NCBI GenBank assembly: GCA_947628495.1
Contig: CANRAC010000008.1
Location: 1-16,209, forward strand
Length of the DNA: 16,209 nucleotides
Direction: 5' to 3'
Source: an uncultured Bacilli bacterium
Lineage (GTDB): Bacteria; Bacillota_I; Bacilli_A; RF39; UBA660
Shown here: one piece after another, positions 6,348 through 13,272 of the stretch
Layout: each line of letters starts with the position of its first letter
Position numbering within the stretch: position 1 is the stretch's first letter
Position numbers and translations under genes: made by a program
The notes under the pieces: model-generated
Database searches by the model: none
Seen by the model: only the letters and a program-made list of their open reading frames with translations
What the model was told of the DNA's origin: nothing

Positions 6348-6497
6348 TTATTTTTGGTTAATAGTTGTATTAATTTTAATTCCCTCTGAATTATGGTTAT
6401 TTAGATAATTGTTATTAGTACTAATTAAAAAGATACATAATATAATAATTAAATAAAACCCTATTACTCCTTTATACTCTTTGATTTTGTTTTTCAT
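6348..6497 (-). CDS. Candidate SOS-induced membrane peptide, 49 aa
   Basis: A 49-codon ORF: basic N-terminus (KNKIKEYK, 2-9), one transmembrane segment (about 10-26, GVIGFYLIIILCIFLIS), then an Asn-rich polar tail of 23 residues predicted outside. AGAAGGGA lies about 5 bases before the ATG. It is divergent from lexA and has a near-consensus promoter with a LexA box in the spacer. This is the position and topology of YneA (Bacillus) and SosA (Staphylococcus), SOS-induced division inhibitors. It has no LysM domain, unlike YneA, and is shorter than SosA. I see no sequence homology, so its role as a division inhibitor is inference from position, topology and regulation. Confidence 0.7.
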   Translation of the reverse strand: MKNKIKEYKGVIGFYLIIILCIFLISTNNNYLNNHNSEGIKINTTINQK

Positions 6498-6520
6498 TTT
6501 TATCCCTTCTTTCTACAATT

Positions 6521-6549
6521 ATTATAGGCGAACATTTGTTTCTTGTCCA
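6521..6549 (-). promoter_or_regulatory. LexA-controlled promoter of the 49-aa peptide
   Basis: Minus strand TGGACA (6549-6544), 17-base spacer, perfect TATAAT (6526-6521). Eleven of twelve bases match the sigma-A consensus, the best promoter in the window. The LexA box fills almost the whole spacer, so repressor binding should exclude polymerase. Confidence 0.8.
6529..6542. promoter_or_regulatory. LexA (SOS) box 1
   Basis: CGAACATTTGTTTC closely matches the Bacillus SOS box CGAACRNRYGTTYC (GAAC-N4-GTTY core intact). It lies between the -35 and -10 of the peptide promoter. Confidence 0.85.
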
Positions 6550-6557
6550 GGACATTT

Positions 6558-6571
6558 AGAACAATTGTTTG
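6558..6571. promoter_or_regulatory. LexA (SOS) box 2
   Basis: AGAACAATTGTTTG has the GAAC-N4-GTTT core, with mismatches only at the outer positions. Centre to centre it is 29 bases from box 1. It overlaps the proposed -35 of lexA and would give autorepression. Confidence 0.7.
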
Positions 6572-6597
6572 ACTTTTTACATTTTATGTGTTAACAT
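6569..6597 (+). promoter_or_regulatory. Candidate lexA promoter
   Basis: TTGACT (6569-6574), 17-base spacer ending in TGT (extended -10), TAACAT (6592-6597). Initiation near 6604 would place the ribosome site GGAGG (6604-6608) at the very 5' end, so the exact start is uncertain. Confidence 0.5.
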
Positions 6598-6614
6598 GAA
6601 AATGGAGGTAAGTT

Positions 6615-7235
6615 ATGAAGAAAAAAATAACTAAAAAACAACAAGAAGTTTTACAATATATCAAAAAATATACTGTAAAACATGGGTTCCCCCCTTCAAT
6701 TAGAGAAATATGTGCTGGTTTAAATCTATCTTCTCCAGCGACTGTTCACGTTCATTTAAAACACTTAGAAGAAGCTGGATGTATTCGAAAGACCAACTCG
6801 AAATTTCGTACTATTGAAGTTTTAGTGGAAAACGAATTTGAAAAGAAAAATGAGGATATTGTTAAAGTTCCATTATTAGGAAAAATAACTGCTGGAAGTC
6901 CCATCGAAGCTATTGAAATGCCCAATAACTTCTTTGATTTGCCCGCTTCTTTAATTGCCCATAAAAAAGAAGTATTTACTTTAAAAGTTAGTGGGGAAAG
7001 CATGATAAATGCTGGAATATTTGATGGAGATATTGTTATTGTGGAACGTTCTAAAACAGCTAGAAATGGTCAAATAGTTGTAGCAATGACAGCCGAAAAC
7101 GAAGTAACATTAAAAACTTTCTATAAAGAAAAAGATCATATTCGCTTGCAACCGGAAAATGATACTATGGAACCCATTATTTTAGAAAATGTCACTATTT
7201 TAGGAATAGCAATTGGCTTATATAGGCAAATATAA
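6615..7235 (+). CDS. lexA: LexA SOS repressor
   Basis: The SOS-response repressor, which self-cleaves on RecA filaments and releases DNA-repair and division-control genes. Of 206 residues, the N-terminal winged HTH covers about 1-65 (PPSIREICAGLNLSSPATVHVHLKHLE). The S24 autoprotease domain follows. The Ala-Gly cleavage site is A93-G94 in ITAGSPIE, the catalytic Ser is S129 in SGESM, and the catalytic Lys is K167 in EVTLKTF. All key residues are intact. GGAGG precedes the ATG. It is the only plus-strand gene in this part and faces two LexA boxes in the shared intergenic region. Confidence 0.97.
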   Translation: MKKKITKKQQEVLQYIKKYTVKHGFPPSIREICAGLNLSSPATVHVHLKHLEEAGCIRKTNSKFRTIEVLVENEFEKKNEDIVKVPLLGKITAGSPIEAIEMPNNFFDLPASLIAHKKEVFTLKVSGESMINAGIFDGDIVIVERSKTARNGQIVVAMTAENEVTLKTFYKEKDHIRLQPENDTMEPIILENVTILGIAIGLYRQI

Positions 7236-7263
7236 AAAAGGTTTAAATTTAAAAACCTTTTTT
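7234..7263. terminator. Bidirectional terminator, lexA / rhomboid
   Basis: AAAAAAGGTTT (7234-7244) and AAACCTTTTTT (7253-7263) form an 11-pair stem with an 8-base loop and a T-run on either strand. It sits between the converging stop codons of lexA and the rhomboid gene. Confidence 0.85.
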
Positions 7264-8420
7264 TAATATTTGACTAACATAAATATTAAGAATGCTACTA
7301 GTAACAAATAAACAATACATCCATTAATTTGTTCAGATTTCTGACTTTTATGTTTAAGTCCTACTGCCATAGTAGAAAGTATTCCTCCTACCAGGCCCCC
7401 AATATGAGCCACATTGTCAATTCCTGAGAACATAAATCCCATCAATAAGTTAATTACTATTAAGGGTATAATTTGAGACTTTAATATATTGCCAAAATAA
7501 ATTCGATAATGATAGCCAAAATAAGCTAAACTTCCCATTAAACCAAAGATAGCCCCACTCGCGCCGATACTATTGGCATGTAAAATAACAGTCGACAGTA
7601 AACTGCCCATTAATGCCGAAGCAAAGTAGATAATAAGATATTTCCATTTCCCTACAAAATTTTCTACTTGTGAGCCAATAATATATAAAGCATACATATT
7701 AAATAATAAATGAATTGGCATGAATAAAGGCCCAGCATGCAAAAATGTTCCCGTAATCAAGCGGTAATATTCTCCGCTTTTAATCGCCGCTGCATTAACA
7801 GAAAATAAACTTTCTAAATTAATATTGCCATTTGATAGATAAAACAATAAGTAAGTTAAAATAAACATCGCAATATTAATGCCCATTAAAATATAGGTTA
7901 CTAATATTTTCTTTTGTTTGAAAACATCTTCATAATCTTGATTTTTCTTCGCCGTTGTTTCATTAATATCTTTAGTAACATTTATTAGTAAATCTAATCC
8001 TTTATCATTATTTAAAGGATTATTTTTAATATTAGGAAATATAGACCCTAGTCCTTTTGTAGATTTAATATCTTTAACATTCTTGATACTTAAAGAACTT
8101 AAAATTTTATCTTCTTTTATTTTAATATCTTCATTTAAATCAAGAAGAATATTTAAAGCATGTACTTTTAATGATAAAGTTTTTTTCTTAATTTGTTTAA
8201 TAATTTTCTTAGCTTTAAATATATCAAAATTATATTGTTCTTCATTATGTATATAATTAGCATTTATTCTGATTATTTTATAATATGCATCTTGATTTTC
8301 TAACCAAATCTCGTCTTTAACTCCACTAACAATAATAGGTGTATAATTTTCTTCAGTTACAAAAAAATGCATTAATTTCATAATTATTTCATCTTTTTTG
8401 TTCACGATTAATTTGTCCAT
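7263..8420 (-). CDS. Rhomboid family intramembrane serine protease
   Basis: A 385-residue rhomboid protease that would cleave transmembrane substrates within the membrane. A cytoplasmic N-terminal region of about 170 residues (mixed charged, unrecognised) precedes a six- or seven-helix rhomboid core. The catalytic dyad is visible: S288 in GASGAIFG and H339 in AHIGG. The HxxxN motif is HLLFN (237-241). The overall plan resembles Bacillus GluP/YqgP, but the C-terminal TPR repeats of that protein are absent; the chain ends in one more hydrophobic helix (about 366-383). AGAGG precedes the ATG. It is divergent from the TspO gene by 64 bases, so the two may share control. Confidence 0.92.
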   Translation of the reverse strand: MDKLIVNKKDEIIMKLMHFFVTEENYTPIIVSGVKDEIWLENQDAYYKIIRINANYIHNEEQYNFDIFKAKKIIKQIKKKTLSLKVHALNILLDLNEDIKIKEDKILSSLSIKNVKDIKSTKGLGSIFPNIKNNPLNNDKGLDLLINVTKDINETTAKKNQDYEDVFKQKKILVTYILMGINIAMFILTYLLFYLSNGNINLESLFSVNAAAIKSGEYYRLITGTFLHAGPLFMPIHLLFNMYALYIIGSQVENFVGKWKYLIIYFASALMGSLLSTVILHANSIGASGAIFGLMGSLAYFGYHYRIYFGNILKSQIIPLIVINLLMGFMFSGIDNVAHIGGLVGGILSTMAVGLKHKSQKSEQINGCIVYLLLVAFLIFMLVKY

Positions 8421-8484
8421 AAGAAACCTCTTTCTTCATAATATTTTAATATATTTCATAAAATTAGTAAAGGAGTTGAAATAT

Positions 8485-8928
8485 ATGAAATTTTTAATTT
8501 ATTTTATTATCCTTATTCCATGGTTTATCTCTAGTTTACTATTTCCTTTTAATGCCGAATTTTATCAAACTTTAAATTTACCTTCCTTTAATCCTCCAGG
8601 ATTAGTTTTTGCAATAGTTTGGCCTATATTGTATGCTTTAATTGCTTTATCTTTTTATTTAATTTTAAAAAAGAATGAGATAAACAAAAATTATTTATTT
8701 GCTTATCTTTTAAACTATATTTTAAATCAATCCTTTTCTTTAGTATTCTTTTATTTAAACAATTTAACTTTAACTTTATATGTAACAATTCTTTTATTTA
8801 TTAGTACAATCTATTTATTAATAGAAACAAAAAAAGCAAACAAAATATCCTTCTATTTGCTTATTCCTTATCAATTGTGGATTGTCTTTGCCACAATCTT
8901 ATATGTTACAATTTATTTTCTTAACTAA
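8485..8928 (+). CDS. tspO: TspO/MBR family membrane protein
   Basis: A 147-residue five-helix membrane protein of the TspO/MBR (peripheral benzodiazepine receptor) family, whose members bind tetrapyrroles and related ligands. Diagnostic motifs are PSFNPPGLVFAIVWPILY (33-50) and PYQLWIVFATILY (128-140). Helices fall at about 2-20, 40-61, 69-90, 95-113 and 121-146. The start is the ATG at 8485 with AAAGGAG 9 bases upstream; an upstream in-frame extension into the rhomboid gene is rejected. Slightly short for the family. No tetrapyrrole genes are in the window, so the ligand is unknown. Confidence 0.9.
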   Translation: MKFLIYFIILIPWFISSLLFPFNAEFYQTLNLPSFNPPGLVFAIVWPILYALIALSFYLILKKNEINKNYLFAYLLNYILNQSFSLVFFYLNNLTLTLYVTILLFISTIYLLIETKKANKISFYLLIPYQLWIVFATILYVTIYFLN

Positions 8929-8946
8929 ATTTGCATATTTAATTGC

Positions 8947-10281
8947 TTATTTTAAATTATTAACAACATTTTTAAATTCTTTCCCTCTTGTTTCAAAGTC
9001 AGGATATTGATCCCAAGAAGCACAAGCTGGCGAAAGTAAAATGATATCTTCTTCTTGGCTTATTTCATAAGCTTTTTTTGTGGCTTCTTCTAAATTTTCT
9101 AAAATTATTACTTCCTTGTTATTTTGAGTAGCAAATTGAGCAATCTTTTCTTTTGTTTGCCCAAAACAAATTATTGTTTTAACATTGGTCAAATACGGAG
9201 CAATTTCATCAAAAGGAATATTTCGATCTAACCCACCCATCAATAAAATTACCGGACTATTAAATGCCGAAAGAGCAATAATAGTCGACTTATTATTTGT
9301 AGCTTTAGAATCATTATAAAATTTACGTTTATTTATTTCTCTTACAAATTCAATGCGATGCTCAACGCCTTTAAATTCTTTTAAGAAATCTCTAATAATT
9401 TCATTAGAAACCCCAAACTTTTTGGCAATAAGTAAAGCTACCATAATATTTTCATAATTATGATTTCCTTTAACAGTTATATCATCAATTTTAATAATTT
9501 TTTCATTATAACAAATAATGTCGTGACCATCTAAATAAGCATCCGCTTTTGCTTTAGAAGAAAAATAAAGCTTTGAAGAAGGAATATCTTCAGTCAAATT
9601 AATAACATCTTGATCTTCTTTATTTAAAATAGCTATATCTTCCTTAGTATGGTTATTAAAGATTTTCTTTTTCGTATTTTTATACGTTTCATATGAGTTG
9701 CCATGAAAATCCAAATGCACTTGAGATAAATTAGTTAATACACTAATATTAGTTTTAAATTTATACATATCACATAATTGGTGATCAGATATTTCTAAAA
9801 CTAAGATACTATTTTCTTTAATATTAGGTATAAGACTTGCTAAAGGTGTGCCAATATTTCCGCCTAAAAAAACTTCTTTACCACTTCTTTTTAACATCTC
9901 ATATACCATTGTTGTGGTTGTGGTCTTTCCATTAGATCCCGTAATGCCAATTATCGTCACATTTTTAGGCAGTAATGGAAAACTAGCTTCCATTTCATTT
10001 ATAACAGGAATGTTTAAACTTTTGGCTTTTAAAACAGCAGGATTAGTTCTAATTATAGCGGGATTTTTAATTACTAGATCCAAAGAATTATCAATAAGTT
10101 CTTCCTGTTTTTCCGTAATTACAATTTTAATATTTAAAGATTCTAATTCTTGAATAGCCTCTTCTTCCTGTTTTTTCAAATCTGTAATTATAATCTCATT
10201 TTGATAATTAGCTAAAAGTTTAGCAATTGCAATCCCACTGCGCGCCATTCCTAATATTAAAATTTTTTTATTTTGAATCAT
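8947..10281 (-). CDS. murD: UDP-MurNAc-alanine D-glutamate ligase (MurD)
   Basis: Adds D-Glu to UDP-MurNAc-L-Ala in cytoplasmic peptidoglycan precursor synthesis. At 444 residues it has the three Mur-ligase domains: an N-terminal Rossmann part (GMARSGIA, 11-18), the ATPase P-loop GITGSNGKTTT (112-122), HLDFHG (189-194), and the C-terminal NDSKATNNKST and GGLDRN motifs. One oddity: the usual SSFQL segment after the Mg-binding region reads SDHQL (165-169). The ATG overlaps the stop of the acetyltransferase gene (ATGA), so the two are translationally coupled. Other mur/fts genes are not adjacent. Confidence 0.95.
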   Translation of the reverse strand: MIQNKKILILGMARSGIAIAKLLANYQNEIIITDLKKQEEEAIQELESLNIKIVITEKQEELIDNSLDLVIKNPAIIRTNPAVLKAKSLNIPVINEMEASFPLLPKNVTIIGITGSNGKTTTTTMVYEMLKRSGKEVFLGGNIGTPLASLIPNIKENSILVLEISDHQLCDMYKFKTNISVLTNLSQVHLDFHGNSYETYKNTKKKIFNNHTKEDIAILNKEDQDVINLTEDIPSSKLYFSSKAKADAYLDGHDIICYNEKIIKIDDITVKGNHNYENIMVALLIAKKFGVSNEIIRDFLKEFKGVEHRIEFVREINKRKFYNDSKATNNKSTIIALSAFNSPVILLMGGLDRNIPFDEIAPYLTNVKTIICFGQTKEKIAQFATQNNKEVIILENLEEATKKAYEISQEEDIILLSPACASWDQYPDFETRGKEFKNVVNNLK

Positions 10282-10766
10282 TTAGTTATCCCCTTTTCTT
10301 TTTCATAATGAGGATTTAAAGTATAAAATACATTACTTACTTTATCTTCTTCATAAAAAACCGCTTCTTCATGATCATAATCGTGAGCCCATCCTAATTT
10401 TTCCATAACTCGTAAAGAAGCCTCATTGTCCCTTTCTACTTGACTGACAACTTTTTTAGCCGTTGGATAATTAATACTTGTTTCTTCCACCACTTTTCTA
10501 TGTAATAAATAAGAAATGTTATGACCACGATATTGAGGCAATATATAAGTTTGAATTTCTAAATCTCCTCGAAAATATCCTAAGTTGACAAAACCTACTA
10601 AAGTCCCTTTAAAATAAACTCCGGTTAATCTATCAGAAAAGTAATTCATAAAAGTAACATAAGGTCCTTTTCCTCTGGCTTTAAATGCCTCATTATCCTT
10701 TTCTATAATTGGTTTTACTGCTCTATATTCTTCTTCTGTAACATTTTTTAATTCTAATTCTTCCAT
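10278..10766 (-). CDS. GNAT family N-acetyltransferase
   Basis: A 162-residue GNAT acetyltransferase. Motif A for acetyl-CoA binding is visible as LPQYRGHNISYLLHRKV (76-92). It is followed by the typical motif B pattern ERDNEASLRVMEKLGW (110-125), in which the NxxSxxxxEKxGF-like signature is recognisable. The substrate cannot be told from the sequence. It overlaps murD by four bases and follows the rluD-type gene by 19 bases, so it belongs to the lspA-to-murD transcript. A cell-wall or ribosomal substrate is possible but unproven. Confidence 0.9.
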   Translation of the reverse strand: MEELELKNVTEEEYRAVKPIIEKDNEAFKARGKGPYVTFMNYFSDRLTGVYFKGTLVGFVNLGYFRGDLEIQTYILPQYRGHNISYLLHRKVVEETSINYPTAKKVVSQVERDNEASLRVMEKLGWAHDYDHEEAVFYEEDKVSNVFYTLNPHYEKEKGITK

Positions 10767-10785
10767 TTTTCATCCTCTACTTCTA

Positions 10786-11679
10786 TTATATTTCTTCTAA
10801 AGAATTTAAGTAATCTTTAAATTCCTTCGGTAAATCAACAGCAAACTCTAATTGCTCTTTTGTAATTGGTTCGGTAAATTTTATCTTAGCCGAATGTAAA
10901 AATTGACCAAAATCACTACATTTTTTATCCGAATAAACGGGATCATTATAAATTGGGTAGCCAATATATTTCATATGAACTCTAATTTGATGGGTTCGCC
11001 CTGTATCTAATTTTAACCTAAGCAACGTATGAGTTTTATATCTTTTAATAACTGTTAAATGGGTAACGGCATTTTTCGAATTTTTGGCTGTAACTGTCAT
11101 TTGCTTACGATTGTTTTCGTCTCGGCCAATCGGGGCATCAATCGTTGCCTTGTTATGCGGAAAAACTCCATTTACTAAAGCAATATATTCTCTTTCAATT
11201 CTTTTATGTTTAAAGTCATCCGCTAATATTTGATGAGCTTTATTATTTTTGGCAATTAGGATTAAACCCGAAGTATCTTTATCAATACGGTGGACAATAC
11301 CAGGCCTTTCTTCCCCATTTACATCACTTAAGTTTTTTGTATAATACATTAAACCATTGACTAAAGTATGATCATAATTACCACTGCCAGGGTGGACGGT
11401 AAGACCGCTAGGCTTATTTATTAATATCACATTTTCATCTTCAAAAACGATATCTAAAGGCATTTTAGTTGCGGGTATATCGGTAGTTAATGTAAATCCA
11501 TCCTTTATTGTCACCACATCATTTTCTTTTAATGGTTTACTAGCTTTAACTTGTAAGCCATTGACTAAGACATAACCCTCATTTATCATTTTTAAGATAA
11601 TACTGCGACTTGTATCTAACTGTTCAGTTAAAAACTTATCAAGCCGACTTTTTGTTTCTTCTACCTTTATCTCTTCCAT
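10786..11679 (-). CDS. rluD: RluA/RluD family pseudouridine synthase
   Basis: A 297-residue RNA pseudouridine synthase with an N-terminal S4 RNA-binding domain (about 1-60: SRLDKFL, GYVLVNG) and the RluA-type catalytic domain. The catalytic motif HRIDKDTSGL (130-139) contains the nucleophile Asp (D133). GRTHQIRVHMKYIGYPIYND is the other signature. It corresponds to YlyB of Bacillus, also placed directly after lspA; the target is probably 23S rRNA helix 69 or similar, by family. The ATG has GGGAGAAG upstream and lies inside the 3' end of lspA (41-base overlap). Confidence 0.93.
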   Translation of the reverse strand: MEEIKVEETKSRLDKFLTEQLDTSRSIILKMINEGYVLVNGLQVKASKPLKENDVVTIKDGFTLTTDIPATKMPLDIVFEDENVILINKPSGLTVHPGSGNYDHTLVNGLMYYTKNLSDVNGEERPGIVHRIDKDTSGLILIAKNNKAHQILADDFKHKRIEREYIALVNGVFPHNKATIDAPIGRDENNRKQMTVTAKNSKNAVTHLTVIKRYKTHTLLRLKLDTGRTHQIRVHMKYIGYPIYNDPVYSDKKCSDFGQFLHSAKIKFTEPITKEQLEFAVDLPKEFKDYLNSLEEI

Positions 11680-12130
11680 TTACTTCTTCTCCCTTGACTA
11701 TGGCAATAATAAGTAAAAATATCCCCGCTACAATAGCCATATCACTAACATTAAAAACAGGAAAGTCATAATTAAAAACATAAAAATCTAAAAAGTCCCT
11801 AACATAACCAAAAATAATTCTGTCTAATAGATTACCAACTATGCCCCCAATCAGTAACCCAAAAGCTAGAATATTTCGTTTATTTTGTTTAAAAGAATAC
11901 ATATATCGATAAATGATTATTAAAATGATTATAGTCAATGAAATTAAAAGAAAAGTACGGCTATTCATAATTCCCCAGGCTGCTCCCGTATTTTGATAAT
12001 ATGTAATATGAAAAAAGTTTTTAAGTACTGGGATACTTTGCCCAAATTTCATTGTTATATCAATTAAAGCTTTACTAATTTGATCTAAAGCTAAAACTAT
12101 TGTCGAAATAAGTAAAATCTTTTTATTCAT
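11639..12130 (-). CDS. lspA: Lipoprotein signal peptidase (LspA)
   Basis: The aspartyl membrane protease that removes signal peptides from diacylated prolipoproteins. Of 163 residues, four hydrophobic helices are visible. The catalytic aspartates are D103 in GNLLDRI and D130 in FNVSDMA, and the family motifs DQISK (16-20) and NTGAAWG (47-53) are intact. The start is taken at the ATG (12128-12130) with GGGGAAG upstream, not a TTG five codons earlier. The hydrophilic tail (KGEEVNGRDKGRRNKKSA) is encoded within the overlap with rluD, so it may be shaped by that constraint. Confidence 0.95.
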   Translation of the reverse strand: MNKKILLISTIVLALDQISKALIDITMKFGQSIPVLKNFFHITYYQNTGAAWGIMNSRTFLLISLTIIILIIIYRYMYSFKQNKRNILAFGLLIGGIVGNLLDRIIFGYVRDFLDFYVFNYDFPVFNVSDMAIVAGIFLLIIAIVKGEEVNGRDKGRRNKKSA

Positions 12131-12150
12131 ATAGCACTTCCCCAAGAAAA

Positions 12151-12159
12151 ATTATATCA
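12151..12159 (-). promoter_or_regulatory. Extended -10 promoter of lspA
   Basis: Minus strand TGaTATAAT, overlapping the last codons of the ylmC-like gene. It would let lspA-rluD-GNAT-murD be expressed in growth, independently of the sporulation gene sigG upstream. No clear -35. Confidence 0.5.
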
Positions 12160-12384
12160 TAATTTAACTAAGATTACATCTTCACCAATCTTTTCAATGT
12201 TAGCAAATGTAAACTTAGTTTCCCCATCTTTACCAAAAAGTCTTTTAAAAAAACGACGATGTTCGGCAACGAAATAATTTATTTTGCCATCTTCAGCATT
12301 AATATTAACGTCGACAACTCTTCCTAATTTTCGCCCATCTATTAAACTTATTATCTCTTTAGCTTGAATATCCGATAAATTCAT
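12157..12384 (-). CDS. YlmC/YmxH family PRC-barrel protein
   Basis: A 75-residue PRC-barrel protein of the YlmC/YmxH group, often annotated as sporulation-related. MNLSDIQAKEIISLIDGRKLGRVVDVNIN is the diagnostic start (S/D...K-E-V-I-x-I-x-D-G-x-x-L-G), followed by short beta strands ending in FANIEKIGEDVILVKL. The molecular role is unknown. It follows sigG by 31 bases with AGAGGTG before the ATG; in Bacillus ylmC also lies downstream of sigG, which supports the call. Confidence 0.88.
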   Translation of the reverse strand: MNLSDIQAKEIISLIDGRKLGRVVDVNINAEDGKINYFVAEHRRFFKRLFGKDGETKFTFANIEKIGEDVILVKL

Positions 12385-12415
12385 GAGACACCTCTAATTA
12401 AATATATGCAATATT

Positions 12416-13192
12416 TTATTTGATTAATCTTTTGACATTGTTAATTGCATTTTTTTCAATCCGCGATACTTGAGCTTGGGATATATCTAAAGAATCAGCA
12501 ATTTCCATTTGCGTTTTCCCAATTATATATCGTTCAATTAAAACTTCTCTTTCCCTTTTTTTGATTTGTTTTAAAGCTTTATTTAAGGAAATTAACATAT
12601 CTTTATCCTTTTTAGACTCTTTTTTATCGGCAATTTGATCAAGTAAATAAATAGTATCTCCTCCATCATTATATATAGGTTCGAATATACTCATAGGATC
12701 TTTTAAAGAATCAATCGCCGCCGCTAATTGATACTCCTCAATATCAAGAGCTTTAGCGACCATTTCATTAGATGGTTCTTTCCCATTTTTAGCAAAATAT
12801 TCTTCTTTAAACTTTAATATTTTATAAGCTAAATCTTTAATACTACGGCTAACTCGAACAGGACTATTGTCGCGAACATATCTTTTTACTTCACCTAAAA
12901 TTAAAGGAACAGCATAAGTAGAAAACATTACCCCATAAGAAGGATCAAAATTATCAATCGCTTTAATTAAGCCTACACAACCAATTTGAAATAAATCATC
13001 CATATTATACTTTTGATTATTAAATCGCCTTAAAATACTTAAAACTAATTTTAAATTTCCTTCTGTCAATTTGTCTTTTGCTTCTAAATCTCCACTACGA
13101 AGTTGCGCAAATAACGCCATTTGTTCTTCATTTGTTAAAACTTTAATCTCACTTGTATTTATTCCCGTAATATCTACTTTATATTTGCTCAT
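12416..13192 (-). CDS. sigG: Forespore sigma factor sigma-G
   Basis: The late forespore-specific RNA polymerase sigma factor of sporulation. Of 258 residues, the N-terminus MSKYKVDITGINTSEIKVLT matches the sigma-G-specific leader rather than sigma-F. Region 2 (DDLFQIGCVGLIKAIDNFD, 65-83; FSTYAVP, 90-96), the linker SPVRVSRS (110-117), the DPMSIFEPIYNDGGD segment (165-179) and the region 4.2 HTH (QMEIADSLDISQAQVSRIEK, 228-247) are all present and intact. GGAGG lies 7 bases before the ATG. Unlike Bacillus, spoIIGA-sigE is not directly upstream; an aminopeptidase pair is. Residue 44 is Glu where Bacillus sigma-G has Asn45. Confidence 0.94.
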   Translation of the reverse strand: MSKYKVDITGINTSEIKVLTNEEQMALFAQLRSGDLEAKDKLTEGNLKLVLSILRRFNNQKYNMDDLFQIGCVGLIKAIDNFDPSYGVMFSTYAVPLILGEVKRYVRDNSPVRVSRSIKDLAYKILKFKEEYFAKNGKEPSNEMVAKALDIEEYQLAAAIDSLKDPMSIFEPIYNDGGDTIYLLDQIADKKESKKDKDMLISLNKALKQIKKREREVLIERYIIGKTQMEIADSLDISQAQVSRIEKNAINNVKRLIK

Positions 13193-13209
13193 GTTTCTTC
13201 CTCCATTTA

Positions 13210-13239
13210 CATTCTGAGGAATTTCCTTTATTTTTATAC
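13210..13239 (-). promoter_or_regulatory. Possible sigma-G-type promoter of sigG
   Basis: Minus strand GTATA (13239-13235), 18-base spacer, CAGAATG (13216-13210). This fits the sigma-G -35 (GHATR) fully and its -10 (CATAHTA) at five of seven positions, as expected for autoregulation. The implied leader is very short and begins at the GGAGG site, which weakens the case. Confidence 0.3.
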
Positions 13240-13245
13240 AAATAA

Positions 13246-13272
13246 AAATAGTATAATTTACTTATACTATTT
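13246..13272 (-). terminator. Terminator between the 141-aa gene and sigG
   Basis: AAATAGTATAA (13246-13256) and TTATACTATTT (13262-13272) form a perfect 11-pair, AT-rich stem with a 5-base loop. On the minus strand TTATTT follows. It overlaps the upstream gene's stop and separates sigG into its own unit. Confidence 0.65.
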
